From NCBI RefSeq assembly GCF_003265325.1, contig NZ_QGNX01000003.1, forward strand, positions 248,001 through 312,000: 64,000 nucleotides of DNA, given 5' to 3'. The notes beneath the pieces were generated by a model. It ran no database searches and was not told where the DNA came from. It saw nothing but the letters and a program-made list of their open reading frames with translations. How positions within the stretch are numbered: position 1 is the stretch's first letter; each line of letters begins with the position of its first letter. Source of the DNA: Oceanibium sediminis. GTDB taxonomy: Bacteria; Pseudomonadota; Alphaproteobacteria; Rhodobacterales; Rhodobacteraceae. Made by a program: the position numbers and the translations under genes. Positions 27,970 through 37,061 of the stretch are shown here, one piece after another.

Positions 27970-29223
27970 ATGGCGGACGCAGCAGACTTGCCGGTGCCCG
28001 AGGATGGGCGGCTGGCCGAGAACATCACCCATTTCGCCCGCGCCCTGCGCCGCGCGGGCCTGCCCGTCGGGCCGGGGCGCGTGGTGGATGCGATCCGCGC
28101 GGTGGAGGTGGCCGGCTTCACCCGCAAGCGCGACTTCTACGCCACGCTGGAGGCGTGTTTCTGCTCCCGCCCCGAGCATCGTGAGGTCTTTGCCCAGATC
28201 TTTCGCCTGTACTGGCGCGACCCGCAGTTCCTGGAGCACATGATGGCGCTGCTCTCGCCCATGGTGCGCGGCGCGAACCCGCCCCCCGCCCCCCGCGCGG
28301 CGGAACGGCGCGCCGCCGAGGCGTTGCTGGACCAGGAGGTGCCAGAGCGCCCCGAAGCGCCGGAGGTTCAGGAAGAGGAGGTCGAGTTCGACGCCAGCCT
28401 GTCCTTTTCGCTGGAAGAGCGGCTGCGCCAGACCGATTTCGAGCAGATGACCGCAGAGGAGGCGGCGCAGGCCCGGCGTGCCATCGCGCGGCTGTCCCTG
28501 CCGGTGAAGCCCATCGCGACCCGCCGCACGCGGGCCTCGGCGCGGGGGCAGGTGGCGGACTGGCGCGGCACGATGCGCGCCGCGCTGCGCTCGGGCGGGG
28601 ATGTGCGCATGTTGCAGCGGCGTGCGCGGCGGGTGCGGTATCCGAACCTGGTGGCGATCTGCGATATCTCGGGCTCGATGTCGGCCTACAGCCGGATGCT
28701 GCTGCATTTCCTGCATGCCGCCGCGAACGCCAAGGGCGCGGGCTGGGCGAAGGTGCATGCCTTCACCTTCGGCACGCGGCTGACCAACATCACCCGGCAT
28801 TTGCAGGCGCGCGACGTGGATGCCGCGCTGGCCGCCGCCGGGGCGGAGGCGCAGGACTGGGAGGGGGGCACGCGGATCGGGGCCTGCCTGCACGCGTTCA
28901 ACCGCGACTGGTCGCGCCGGGTGCTGGGGCAGGGCGCGGTCGTCCTGCTGATCACCGACGGGCTGGACCGCGAGGACCCCGCCCTGCTGGAGGCGGAGGC
29001 CGAGCGGATGCACCTGTCCGCGAAAAAGCTGATCTGGATCAACCCCTTGCTGCGCTGGGACGGGTTTCAGCCGAAGGCGCGCGGCGTGCGCGCGCTGCTG
29101 CCCCATTGCGACAGTTTCCGCGCCGGGCATTCCGTCGCCTCGCTGGAGGCGCTGTCGGCGGCGCTGACCAAGGCTGACGATGCGGGCGAAAAGGCGCGGC
29201 TGATGCGGATGCTGGCGACCTGA
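27970..29223 (+). CDS. VWA domain protein, CoxE-like
   Basis: A 417-residue protein. An N-terminal helical region (LAENITHFARALRRAGLPVG, about 13-32) and acidic linker (about 100-150) precede a von Willebrand A domain beginning LVAICDISGSMSAYS (about 227-241, intact MIDAS DxSxS) and ending near 400. The MoxR/VWA pair is typical of chaperone-like metal or cofactor insertion machines; CoxE is the CO-dehydrogenase counterpart. The ATG at 27970 lies just after repeat copy B and begins the conserved N-terminus. Low ribosome-site score, so coupling to the upstream gene is unclear. Confidence 0.88.
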   Translation: MADAADLPVPEDGRLAENITHFARALRRAGLPVGPGRVVDAIRAVEVAGFTRKRDFYATLEACFCSRPEHREVFAQIFRLYWRDPQFLEHMMALLSPMVRGANPPPAPRAAERRAAEALLDQEVPERPEAPEVQEEEVEFDASLSFSLEERLRQTDFEQMTAEEAAQARRAIARLSLPVKPIATRRTRASARGQVADWRGTMRAALRSGGDVRMLQRRARRVRYPNLVAICDISGSMSAYSRMLLHFLHAAANAKGAGWAKVHAFTFGTRLTNITRHLQARDVDAALAAAGAEAQDWEGGTRIGACLHAFNRDWSRRVLGQGAVVLLITDGLDREDPALLEAEAERMHLSAKKLIWINPLLRWDGFQPKARGVRALLPHCDSFRAGHSVASLEALSAALTKADDAGEKARLMRMLAT

Positions 29224-29286
29224 GCCCCCCTTTCGCCGCCCCCGCCCGCACCTTATGTCTTAACCCAGCACAGAGCGGAGGGGACC

Positions 29287-30297
29287 ATGGCGCAGGCGAT
29301 CCAACATGATGCGGTGCCCGAGGCGGCGCTGGAGCAGCTGCGGCGCGGCGCGCCGGTGGCGCTGGCCAGCGTGATCGAGACTTGGGGCTCCGCCCCGCGC
29401 CCCACCGGCGCGATGCTGGCGATCGGCGCGGTGGGCGAGATGACGGGCTCCGTCTCCGGCGGCTGCGTCGAGGGGGCGGTGGTGGCCGAGGCGCTTGACG
29501 CGCTGGAAGACGGCACGCCCCGCCTGCTGGAGTTCGGCGTCAGCGATGACGAGGCGTTCGCCGTCGGCTTGGCCTGTGGCGGGCGCATCCGGGTGATGGT
29601 GGAGCCGGTGGGCGTCGGCCAGGGCCCGGACGAGGCGCTGCTGGAGGCGCTGGTCGCGGCCCGCGCGGCGCGTGAGCCGGTGATCTACGCCGTGAACCCC
29701 ACCACATGGGAACGCCGCTTGATCCACAAGGGCGCGGCGGACCCGCTGAGCGAGGCGGCGGCGGCGCGGTTCCATTCCGACAAGTCGGGGTTCGAGGGGG
29801 ACTGGTTCCTGTCCGTCCACAATCCGCCCCTGCGCATGGTGATCGTCGGTGCGGTGCATATCGCCCAGCCGCTCGTACAGATGGCGCGGCTGAGCGGCTA
29901 TGATCCGGTGCTGGTCGACCCGCGCGAGGCGTTCGGCTCCGCCGCGCGTTTCCCGGGCGAGCGGATCCTGCACGACTGGCCGGACGAGGCGCTGGCTGAG
30001 ATCGGCCTTGACGCGCGCACCGCCGTTGTGACGCTGACCCATGACCCGAAGCTGGACGATCCGGCGATCCGCGCCGCGCTGGACAGCGAGGTGTTCTACC
30101 TCGGCTGTCTCGGCTCGACGCGCACCCATGCGAAACGGGTTGCCCGGATGCAGGAGGCGGGCGTTCCCGACGCGACGCTGAAGCGCATCCACGCGCCCGT
30201 TGGGCTGGACATCGGCGCGGCCACCCCGGCTGAGATTGCGCTCTCGATCATGGGCCAGATCACCGAGCGCCTGCGCCGCCCGGAGTCGCGCCCATGA
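29287..30297 (+). CDS. XdhC family molybdenum cofactor chaperone
   Basis: A 336-residue protein that matures and inserts the sulphurated molybdenum cofactor into xanthine dehydrogenase-family enzymes. The N-terminal XdhC/CoxI domain has TWGSAPRPTGAMLAI and SVSGGCVEGAVV (about 57-68). The C-terminal Rossmann domain runs from MVIVGAVHIAQPLVQMA (about 184-200) and includes YLGCLGSTRTHAKR (about 274-287). Its stop overlaps the next start (ATGA, 30294-30297). Confidence 0.92.
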   Translation: MAQAIQHDAVPEAALEQLRRGAPVALASVIETWGSAPRPTGAMLAIGAVGEMTGSVSGGCVEGAVVAEALDALEDGTPRLLEFGVSDDEAFAVGLACGGRIRVMVEPVGVGQGPDEALLEALVAARAAREPVIYAVNPTTWERRLIHKGAADPLSEAAAARFHSDKSGFEGDWFLSVHNPPLRMVIVGAVHIAQPLVQMARLSGYDPVLVDPREAFGSAARFPGERILHDWPDEALAEIGLDARTAVVTLTHDPKLDDPAIRAALDSEVFYLGCLGSTRTHAKRVARMQEAGVPDATLKRIHAPVGLDIGAATPAEIALSIMGQITERLRRPESRP

Positions 30298-31913
30298 TCT
30301 TCGGCGCGGTGCCCCTGGACCAGGCGGAGGGGGGCATTCTGGCCCATTCCCTGACCCTGAAAGGCGGGCGCTTGCGCAAGGGTACGCGGCTGGACCAAGC
30401 CGCGCTCGAACTGCTCGCGGCGGAGGGGCATGAAGAGGTGACCGTTGCGCGGCTTGAGGATGGCGACCTTGACGAGGATCGCGCCGCCGCGCGCATCGCC
30501 GCCGCGCTGGCGGGCCGCGCGGAGCACCTGCACGTGACCGAGCCCTTCACCGGCCGTGTCAATCTGGAAGCAACGCGCCCCGGTGTCATCACGCTCGACC
30601 GGGGGCTGGTCGATGCGCTGAACGCCATCGATCCGGGGATCACGTTGGCCACGGTGCCCGCCTTTGCGCGGGTGGCGGAAACGAGCCTGGTCGCCACGGT
30701 GAAGATCATTCCCTACGCGGTGCCAGAAGCGGCCGTGGCGCGGGCCGAGGCGCTGTTGGGCAACGCGGGGACCATCGCCCTGCACCCCCTTACCCTGCGT
30801 GAGGCGGAACTGATCCTGACCCGCACCCCCGGTTTCGCGCAGAAACTGCTCGACAAGGGCCGGCGCACGGTGGAGGCGCGGCTGAACGGGCTTGGCGTGG
30901 CGCTGAGCGGGGTGCGCACGGTGGATCACACGACGGAGGCGGTGGGCGCTGCGCTGAAGGATAGTTCCGCGCCGCTGGTGCTGGTGCTTGGTGCCTCGGC
31001 CACCTCGGACGCGGCGGATGTCTGCCCGGCAGGGCTGGTCGCCGCGGGCGGGCGGCTGGAGCGGTTTGGCATGCCGGTCGATCCGGGCAACCTGCTGTTC
31101 CTGGGCGACGTGGACGGGCGCGCGGTGCTTGGCTTGCCGGGGTGTGCACGCTCGCCCGCGCTGAACGGCGCGGACTGGGTGCTGGAGCGGCTGGTGGCGC
31201 GTGTTCCGGTAACCTCGGGCGATATCGCGGCGATGGGCGTCGGCGGGTTGCTGAAGGAAATTCCGGTGCGCCCGCAGCCCCGCGCCGTGCGCCCCTTGCC
31301 CGAGGGGCCCGCGCCGGTGGACATCATCCTGCTGGCCGCCGGCTCCGCACGGCGCATGGGCGGCGCGGACAAGCTGCTTGAGCCGGTAGACGGGGCGCCC
31401 CTGCTGCGCCTTGCGGCGGAACAGGCGGTGGCCTCGGGGGCGCGGCGCGTGCTGGTGATGCTGCCCCCTGACGCCTCGGAACGCGCGGCGGCGCTGCGGG
31501 GCGTAGACGTGGACCTGGTCGAGGTGCCGGACGCAGCCGAGGGCATGGCCGCCAGCCTGCGCCGGGGCGTGGCGGGCCTTGCCCCGGATACCGGCGCGGT
31601 GATCGTCGCGCTGGCCGACATGCCCGAGGTGACGGCGCACGCCTATGACGCCCTGATAAGCACCTGGCGCGACGACTCCGGGGCCGAGATCTGCCGGGCC
31701 ACCTCAGGTCAGGGCGCGCCGGGCCACCCGGTTCTGTTCGGGCGGCGGTTCTTTGAAAGCCTGCGGGAGCTGAAAGGGGATCGCGGCGCGCGCGACATCC
31801 TGCGCGAGGGCGAGAGTTACCTGCGCGACGTCGTCCTGCCCGGCGAGGCGGCGGTTTGCGACCTGGACACGCCGGAAGCCTGGGCCGCGTTTCGCGCGCG
31901 CACCGGGCGTTAG
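30294..31913 (+). CDS. Molybdopterin-binding / MocA-type nucleotidyltransferase fusion protein
   Basis: A 539-residue two-domain protein. The N-terminal ~335 residues resemble a MoeA/MogA-type molybdopterin-binding domain (ALLGNAGTIALHPLTLREAE about 147-166; VLVLGASATSDAADV about 226-240). The C-terminal ~195 residues are a MobA/MocA-like cytidylyltransferase beginning IILLAAGSARRMGG (about 343-356; LAAGxxxRMG motif). MocA converts Mo-molybdopterin to its cytosine dinucleotide form, which CO-dehydrogenase-type enzymes use. It is translationally coupled to the XdhC gene. Confidence 0.9.
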   Translation: MIFGAVPLDQAEGGILAHSLTLKGGRLRKGTRLDQAALELLAAEGHEEVTVARLEDGDLDEDRAAARIAAALAGRAEHLHVTEPFTGRVNLEATRPGVITLDRGLVDALNAIDPGITLATVPAFARVAETSLVATVKIIPYAVPEAAVARAEALLGNAGTIALHPLTLREAELILTRTPGFAQKLLDKGRRTVEARLNGLGVALSGVRTVDHTTEAVGAALKDSSAPLVLVLGASATSDAADVCPAGLVAAGGRLERFGMPVDPGNLLFLGDVDGRAVLGLPGCARSPALNGADWVLERLVARVPVTSGDIAAMGVGGLLKEIPVRPQPRAVRPLPEGPAPVDIILLAAGSARRMGGADKLLEPVDGAPLLRLAAEQAVASGARRVLVMLPPDASERAAALRGVDVDLVEVPDAAEGMAASLRRGVAGLAPDTGAVIVALADMPEVTAHAYDALISTWRDDSGAEICRATSGQGAPGHPVLFGRRFFESLRELKGDRGARDILREGESYLRDVVLPGEAAVCDLDTPEAWAAFRARTGR

Positions 31914-31916
31914 CGC

Positions 31917-34205
31917 CTATTCCGGTATCACCAGAAGCGTGTCCCGCCCGCCCTTGCGCAGGCGGATCGCGTCCGAACTGATCGCCGAGACGCTGAAGCC
32001 GCCGACGCTGTCGCCTGGCGCGACCTTCACGAAACTTCCGTTGGTCAGGCGCAGCAACGCATGGCGGTTGCCCGATTTGCCATAAACCCCGATCAGGGCG
32101 ATCTGGCGCATCGGCAGGGCGTTCTCGATCGTCGCCGCGCGCGCGACCGAGGCAGAGGTCGGCAGCGGCGGCGCAGAGCGGCGCGCCGTGCTGGTGCCTT
32201 CCGGTTCCGGCGTGCGCGCGGGCGTGTCGCTGGGCGCGGCAAGGCTGGCGACGCGCGGTCCGGCCAGCGCGGCGGGGCGCTTCCTGGGCGCGTTGGAGCG
32301 GCTCAGCGCATTTTCCGAGGGTTGCAGCATCGCCAGGCGCTCTTCCTCGGCGGCGAGGCGGTCGCGTTCCGCGCGCTCCATCGCATCGGGGCGCGGGCGG
32401 GGCGGCGCGCGGCGCGTGAGCGCGTTCTCCGAGGGGCTGAGGTCTGCCTCTCCGGCCTCGTCGATGAGGGCGGCGATGACGCTGGTTTCCCCGGCGTCCA
32501 CGGTTTCGGGCGCAGAGTCCGGGGCCGTGTCGTCACGGGGGCGCAGGGGTGGCATCACGTCGGGCCGCGCGGCGATCACGCGTACGTCGGGGGTGTCATC
32601 GCCGTCTTCGCCGGTATCCGTGTTTTGCCCTGCGTCCCCGGCTTGACCGTCTTCGGGCGCGATCCCGGCCTCGGGCTCGGCCTCAGTTTCCGGGCGTATG
32701 GGGGGCATGATGTCGGGGCGCGCGGCGATGACGCGCACTTCGGTTTCCGCCGCGCCGGCTTCGGCGGTTGCCGTGGGGCTCTCGGCCCCTTCGCCGGGTT
32801 GTTGTTCTTCGGCCTCGGCCAGCGGCGGGGTCTCCGGCTGCGGCTCACCCTCCGCGCGGGGGCGCAGGGGGGGAACCAGCGCGGGGCGCGCGGCGACAAT
32901 CTTCAGCCGGGCGGGGGGCTGGTCGGGCAGGTCGGCCGCGCCACGGGTGGCAAGTTCGGGGGCTTGCGGCGTTGCGCCGTCGGGCGCGCCGCTCAGGGTG
33001 CCCGGCGTGTCCGGCGGGCCGGCGCTGGCCGTCGGGGTGATGAAGGTCAGGTCGAGGTCCGGGGCCAGCGGCGCCGGCCCTTCGGGGCGGCTGCGTACGG
33101 CGGCAAGGTCCGGCGCGGGTACAGGCGCGGCAGCGGCGCTGGAGGCGAGCAGCATGGGCAGCGCCGCGAAGGCGGGCGTGGCGCTGGAGCGCGTCACCTC
33201 GGGGGCGGGGGCGAAACCGGCCGGGCTGGGCGGCAGCAGCACTGCCGTTTGCACTGGCGCGCCAAGCGCCTCGGGCAGGCCGCCGCTGGCCAGCAGGGGC
33301 GCGCCGGGGATCGCGCCGCGCACCGGGGCAGTGTCCGCCCGCGCGGCGCCGGGGTCGGTGGAGGTTTCGAGCGGCGGCATCAGCACCGCGATCTCGGCCT
33401 GCGCGGAGGCGGGTGGCGCGGGGCGATCGGGCGCGGCGAAGACCGGCTCAGCAACCTGGGTAGCGCGCGGAGCGTCGGGGCCGCTGCGCACCAGGATCGG
33501 GCTGCGCGCGGGCTCAAAGCCCATGGGCAGCGCATTGCCGAGGTCCGGCGCGATACTGGTCTGGCGCACCTGGTCGGTGACGCTGATCGCGGTGTCCTGC
33601 CCGTCGCGGGTGACCATGCCCGTCACGAAGGCCGCGCCGAGCAGCAGGGCGGCGGCCGCGGCCGCCGCCAGCACGCGGGGCCGGGGCAGGGCCGCCGGTT
33701 TTGCCGCCGCTTCCGCGATGAACACGGGCGCATGATCCAAGCCCGCGGGTGGCTCGGCGGTGGTCAGCGCGTGCACGTGGAACCCGTGGGGCGCAACGAA
33801 GGCGATCGCTTCCTCCATCACCGTGCGGGGCAGGCCCGCGGCGATGAACAGCGGCCCGGCCTGGCGCGGCGGCCCTTCGAGCAGGACGCCCGCCAGCCCG
33901 TCGGGCGCGGCATCGGCGAAGGCCTGTTCGATCATCGCGGGCACCGGCGGCACGCCGCCGGTTTCGATGGCGCGGATGGCGATCTGCCCTTCCGGCAGCC
34001 AGAGTTCCACCGCCAGCGGCTCGGGCCCCGCGCCCGCGGCGGTGCGCAAGGCGGCCATGCTGGTGCCGACGCTGCCCAGTTGCAACGGCTCGCGGGCGAT
34101 TTCCGACCAGCCACCATCCGTCCGGCTGAGCAGCGCCGCGCCCTCGCGCGACAGGTCGAGCGCGAATCCGGGGTGGTCTGCGGCGGGGCTGAGGGTGTCT
34201 GTCAT
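31917..34205 (-). CDS. Hypothetical single-pass membrane protein with Pro/Arg repeats
   Basis: A 762-residue protein of unknown function. The N-terminal cytoplasmic-like part (about 1-170) has a beta-rich pattern. One transmembrane helix (about 173-195, LAAAAAAALLLGAAFVTGMV) leads to a long low-complexity region rich in Ala, Pro and Glu. That region holds three AARPxxxPPxRPR repeats (about 440, 495 and 548) and two SENALxR repeats (about 592 and 630). The last ~65 residues form a compact domain (IALIGVYGKSGNRHALLRL, VAPGDSVGGFSV) resembling PilP/GspC-type HR domains. The start at 34205 is chosen because an upstream extension lacks conservation cues. Confidence 0.75.
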   Translation of the reverse strand: MTDTLSPAADHPGFALDLSREGAALLSRTDGGWSEIAREPLQLGSVGTSMAALRTAAGAGPEPLAVELWLPEGQIAIRAIETGGVPPVPAMIEQAFADAAPDGLAGVLLEGPPRQAGPLFIAAGLPRTVMEEAIAFVAPHGFHVHALTTAEPPAGLDHAPVFIAEAAAKPAALPRPRVLAAAAAAALLLGAAFVTGMVTRDGQDTAISVTDQVRQTSIAPDLGNALPMGFEPARSPILVRSGPDAPRATQVAEPVFAAPDRPAPPASAQAEIAVLMPPLETSTDPGAARADTAPVRGAIPGAPLLASGGLPEALGAPVQTAVLLPPSPAGFAPAPEVTRSSATPAFAALPMLLASSAAAAPVPAPDLAAVRSRPEGPAPLAPDLDLTFITPTASAGPPDTPGTLSGAPDGATPQAPELATRGAADLPDQPPARLKIVAARPALVPPLRPRAEGEPQPETPPLAEAEEQQPGEGAESPTATAEAGAAETEVRVIAARPDIMPPIRPETEAEPEAGIAPEDGQAGDAGQNTDTGEDGDDTPDVRVIAARPDVMPPLRPRDDTAPDSAPETVDAGETSVIAALIDEAGEADLSPSENALTRRAPPRPRPDAMERAERDRLAAEEERLAMLQPSENALSRSNAPRKRPAALAGPRVASLAAPSDTPARTPEPEGTSTARRSAPPLPTSASVARAATIENALPMRQIALIGVYGKSGNRHALLRLTNGSFVKVAPGDSVGGFSVSAISSDAIRLRKGGRDTLLVIPE

Positions 34206-34304
34206 GTACTGGCGGTCCGCTTTGGTCCGGCGCCGGTCAGCGGCGCGGGATCTTTCCCAAACATAGTATCCGGACCGCCCGGACGCCATAGGGATTGCGC
34301 AGGA

Positions 34305-34334
34305 AAGGGGGCGGCGGCAGGCCTCCGCCCCCTT
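34305..34334. terminator. Hairpin downstream of metY
   Basis: Perfect 10-bp stem AAGGGGGCGG / CCGCCCCCTT with a 10-nt loop, 23 bp beyond the metY stop codon on the minus strand. Confidence 0.6.
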
Positions 34335-34356
34335 GTCGCGGGATCGTGCCGCCGCC

Positions 34357-35649
34357 TCAGGCGGTTGCGGCGCTGAGCGCCTGGTCGAGGTCGCGGATCA
34401 GGTCCTCGGGATCCTCGATTCCGATCGACAGGCGCACCACGTTCGGGGCCGCTCCCGCCGCTTCCTGCTGCTCGGGCGTCAGCTGGCGGTGGGTGGTCGA
34501 GGCGGAGTGGATGATCAGCGAGCGGGTATCCCCGAGGTTCGCGACGTGGCTGAAGATCTCGACACTGTCGACCAGCTTCACGCAAGCCTCGTAGCCGCCC
34601 TTCACCGCGAAGGTGAACAGCGCGCCCGCACCGCGCGGATAGGCTTTCGCCACCCGCTCTGCATAGGGTGAGGAGGGCAGCCCCGCATAGGTCACGAAAT
34701 CGACGCGCGGGTCGTTTTCCAGCCAGGTCGCGATCTTCTGGGCGTTTTCGACGTGGCGCTGCATGCGCAGGCTCAGCGTCTCGATCCCGAGCAGCGTCTG
34801 GAACGCGGACTGCGGCGCCATGGTCATGCCAAGGTCACGCAGGCCGATGGCGATGCTGTGGAAGGTGAAGGCCATCGGGCCGAAGGTCTCGTGGAACTTC
34901 AGGCCGTGATAGGCAGGCTCCGGCTCGGTCATGGAGGGGTGCTTGCCCGCCGCCGTCCAGTCGAAATTGCCGGAGTCCACCACGACGCCCCCGGTGACGG
35001 TGCCGTTGCCGGTCAGGTACTTGGTGGTCGAATGCACGACGAGATGCGCGCCCTGCTCGATCGGGCGGCAGAGGTAGGGCGTGGCGGAGGTGTTGTCCAC
35101 GATCAGCGGCACCTGCAGCTTGTTGGCCACCGCGGCCACCGCGGCGATGTCGGCCACGTGCCCGCCGGGGTTGGCGATGCTTTCGCAGAAGATGGCCTTG
35201 GTGTTCTCGTCGGCGGCCGCCTCGATCGCGGCGGTGTCGTCGATGTCCACGAAGGTGGCCGACCAGCCGAAACGCTTGATGGTCTGGCTGAACTGGGTGA
35301 CGGTGCCGCCGTACAGGCGGTTCGAGGTGATGATGTTGTCGCCCGGACGCATCAGCGGGAACAGCGACATGATCTGCGCTGCATGCCCGGACGAGCAGCC
35401 GACTGCGCCGACGCCGCCCTCAAGCGTCGCCACCCGCTCCTGGAGCACGGCGACGGTGGGGTTGGTCAGGCGGGAATAGATGTAGCCCACTTCCTGCAGG
35501 TTGAAGAGCGCCGCGGCATGCTCGGCATCGCGGAACACGTAGGACGTGGTTTGGTAGATCGGCGTCTGACGCGCCCCGGTGGTCGGGTCGGGCTGGGATC
35601 CGGCGTGGATCTGCAAGGTGTCGAAGCCGTAGGATTTTGTGTCGCTCAT
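34357..35649 (-). CDS. metY: O-acetylhomoserine sulfhydrylase / aminocarboxypropyltransferase
   Basis: A 430-residue PLP enzyme that makes homocysteine from O-acetylhomoserine and sulphide. It starts MSDTKSYGFDTLQIHAGSQP, with TGARQTPIYQTTSYVFRD (about 21-38). The PLP-lysine motif is HSTTKYLTGNG (about 205-215), and SGHAAQIM (about 87-94) is also conserved. Length is typical. The ATG at 35649 has a GGGGGGA site. I looked for SAM-type riboswitch features in the ~170-bp leader and saw none that is convincing. Confidence 0.94.
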   Translation of the reverse strand: MSDTKSYGFDTLQIHAGSQPDPTTGARQTPIYQTTSYVFRDAEHAAALFNLQEVGYIYSRLTNPTVAVLQERVATLEGGVGAVGCSSGHAAQIMSLFPLMRPGDNIITSNRLYGGTVTQFSQTIKRFGWSATFVDIDDTAAIEAAADENTKAIFCESIANPGGHVADIAAVAAVANKLQVPLIVDNTSATPYLCRPIEQGAHLVVHSTTKYLTGNGTVTGGVVVDSGNFDWTAAGKHPSMTEPEPAYHGLKFHETFGPMAFTFHSIAIGLRDLGMTMAPQSAFQTLLGIETLSLRMQRHVENAQKIATWLENDPRVDFVTYAGLPSSPYAERVAKAYPRGAGALFTFAVKGGYEACVKLVDSVEIFSHVANLGDTRSLIIHSASTTHRQLTPEQQEAAGAAPNVVRLSIGIEDPEDLIRDLDQALSAATA

Positions 35650-35819
35650 GGGAAGTCCCCCCGTTTTTTTCCTGATCGCGCGCACAGTATGCGTGGGGTT
35701 TGCCAAGGGCAACGGGCTGGATGGGTGGAAAGGCGGGAATTCAGCGCGCGCCGGGCATTGAAGGATGCCCATTCGCGCGGCGGCGCGATGGCGGGGAAAT
35801 CTGTCCCCGGACGGGGGAC

Positions 35820-36320
35820 TCAGCGCGGCAGGCGGGCGCTTATGCGGCCGGTGTTGAAGCCGGCTTTGCGCAACTCTCCGTGCAGGCGCTGGTGCTCGAG
35901 CTTGGGGCAACGGTCCATCACCACGTCCACGCCCTTTTCTTCGGCGCGTTTCGCGGCTTCGGTATCGATCACGCCGATCTGCATCCAGATGGTCTGCAAT
36001 CCGCGCGGCAACAGCACGGTGAGCGCCTCGTCCACCACGGCGCCGGCGTGCTCGGCGCGGCGGAAGATGTCGACCATGTGAATCGGCCCCTCGGACGCGG
36101 GGATGGCCGACAGGCTTTCGACGATGGGCGCGCCGAACATCGTTTTGCCTACGTGCCCCGGGTTGACCGGGATCACCCGGTAGCCGCGCGTGGACAGATA
36201 GCGCGCCACGTAGTTCGAGGGGCGCACCGGGTTCGGCGACACGCCTACGAGCGCAATTGTCCTTGTACGCCCAAGGATGGTGCGCAGATGGGTGTCGGAA
36301 TAGTTCGGTGCCTCGCTCAT
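35820..36320 (-). CDS. CoA-binding domain protein (YccU family)
   Basis: A 166-residue Rossmann-type protein. The CoA-binding fold shows in RTIALVGVSPNPVRPSNYVA (about 20-39), VIPVNPGHVG (about 52-61) and MVDIFRRAEHAGAVVDEAL (about 82-100), with a conserved Cys in MDRCPKLE near 144. It is transcribed toward metY. YccU-type proteins bind CoA; a link to persistence or CoA homeostasis is suggested in other bacteria, but not shown here. Confidence 0.88.
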   Translation of the reverse strand: MSEAPNYSDTHLRTILGRTRTIALVGVSPNPVRPSNYVARYLSTRGYRVIPVNPGHVGKTMFGAPIVESLSAIPASEGPIHMVDIFRRAEHAGAVVDEALTVLLPRGLQTIWMQIGVIDTEAAKRAEEKGVDVVMDRCPKLEHQRLHGELRKAGFNTGRISARLPR

Positions 36321-36409
36321 TGGGCGATCCTAGTGCGATATCGGGCGATTTTGCACTGGGTTTTCTGACGCATGTGCGGCCCTGGACCGGATTTGCCCCG
36401 AAGGGCGAC

Positions 36410-36436
36410 AAAAAAACCCGGGCCGATGGCCCGGGT
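36410..36436 (-). terminator. Rho-independent terminator after the YHS gene (distal)
   Basis: Stem ACCCGGGCC / GGCCCGGGT followed on the minus strand by seven T. It lies downstream of the YHS-domain gene and stops read-through into the CoA-binding gene. Confidence 0.85.
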
Positions 36437-36460
36437 CGAGGTATGGAACGAGGGACAAAA

Positions 36461-36493
36461 AGCCGAGTGCGTCGTTACCATCTCGCACTCGCT
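36461..36493 (-). terminator. Rho-independent terminator after the YHS gene (proximal)
   Basis: On the minus strand AGCGAGTGCG pairs with CGCACTCGGCT (one bulge) and is followed by TTTTT. It sits 57 bp beyond the YHS stop codon, in tandem with a second terminator. Confidence 0.7.
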
Positions 36494-36549
36494 GACATAG
36501 GATTTAGGGTCCGATTGCCCTGTTGCAAGCCGCCGGGGGGCCGGATCGC

Positions 36550-37002
36550 TCACTGATCACGCAAATGTTCCCAGTTCTCGTTTCCAAGGGCGATATTGCC
36601 GCGAATGTCCTTGGCCCAGAGGTTCTGGTCGGGAATCGAGTAGTGCAGGTAAATGCGGTCGTCGATCATAACCCAGACCGTCGGGTCCGAGCGGCGCTTG
36701 AACCCTTTCGCGATGCCTTGGGCGTCATAGCCGCCGAAGGCTGGGGTGTATTTCTCGGGGTTTGCCTCGAACAGCGCGCGGTGTTCTTCGCTGACGAACC
36801 ACCAGAGCCCGTCGTCTGTTTCCAGCTCGTTCTCGATAGACCCGCGCCGCGCCTCCTGGTTTTCGTGGTAGGTGACGGGGTCATAGCCGGCGATGGCGAT
36901 GCCCATGCCGTTCAGGAACACCGGTTCCTGGAAACCGAGCGCCGGAGCGGCGGCAAGAAGGCCGATCAGCGCCAGCGCGTGGCGGCGGGTAGGAAGGGTC
37001 AT
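36550..37002 (-). CDS. YHS domain-containing secreted protein
   Basis: A 150-residue exported protein. Its N-terminus has a basic, twin-arginine-like start and a hydrophobic stretch (LPTRRHALALIGLLAAAPALG). The YHS-type core is IAIAGYDPVTYHEN (about 36-49) and the WWFVSEEHRALFEANPEKYTPAFGGYDA segment (read in pieces, about 71-98), which places the His/Tyr residues of metal binding. These small proteins may handle copper or iron. The start at 37002 gives a typical signal peptide; two terminators follow. Confidence 0.85.
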   Translation of the reverse strand: MTLPTRRHALALIGLLAAAPALGFQEPVFLNGMGIAIAGYDPVTYHENQEARRGSIENELETDDGLWWFVSEEHRALFEANPEKYTPAFGGYDAQGIAKGFKRRSDPTVWVMIDDRIYLHYSIPDQNLWAKDIRGNIALGNENWEHLRDQ

Positions 37003-37061
37003 TGGATTGCCCGTTCGTTGTGACTGCTCGGAGGCGAGCATAGCGCATCGGCGGGGCGGAT

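Noticed and set aside
32061-34376. 771-codon plus-strand frame opposite the repeat-containing membrane protein
   Set aside because: Low-complexity Arg/Gly composition, no ribosome site, no family features; the minus-strand frame has a transmembrane helix and a folded C-terminal domain.
35650-35819. SAM-type riboswitch upstream of metY
   Set aside because: The leader has a small GGGCAT/ATGCCC hairpin but lacks the conserved blocks of SAM-II or SAM/SAH classes that I can recall; no support.
36172-36185. FNR-like TTGACCGGGATCAC
   Set aside because: It lies inside the CoA-binding gene and has a mismatch; counted as background.
36421-36500. Possible tRNA in the gap between the YHS and CoA-binding genes
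   Set aside because: The pairing is explained by two terminator hairpins; there is no cloverleaf or T-loop sequence.
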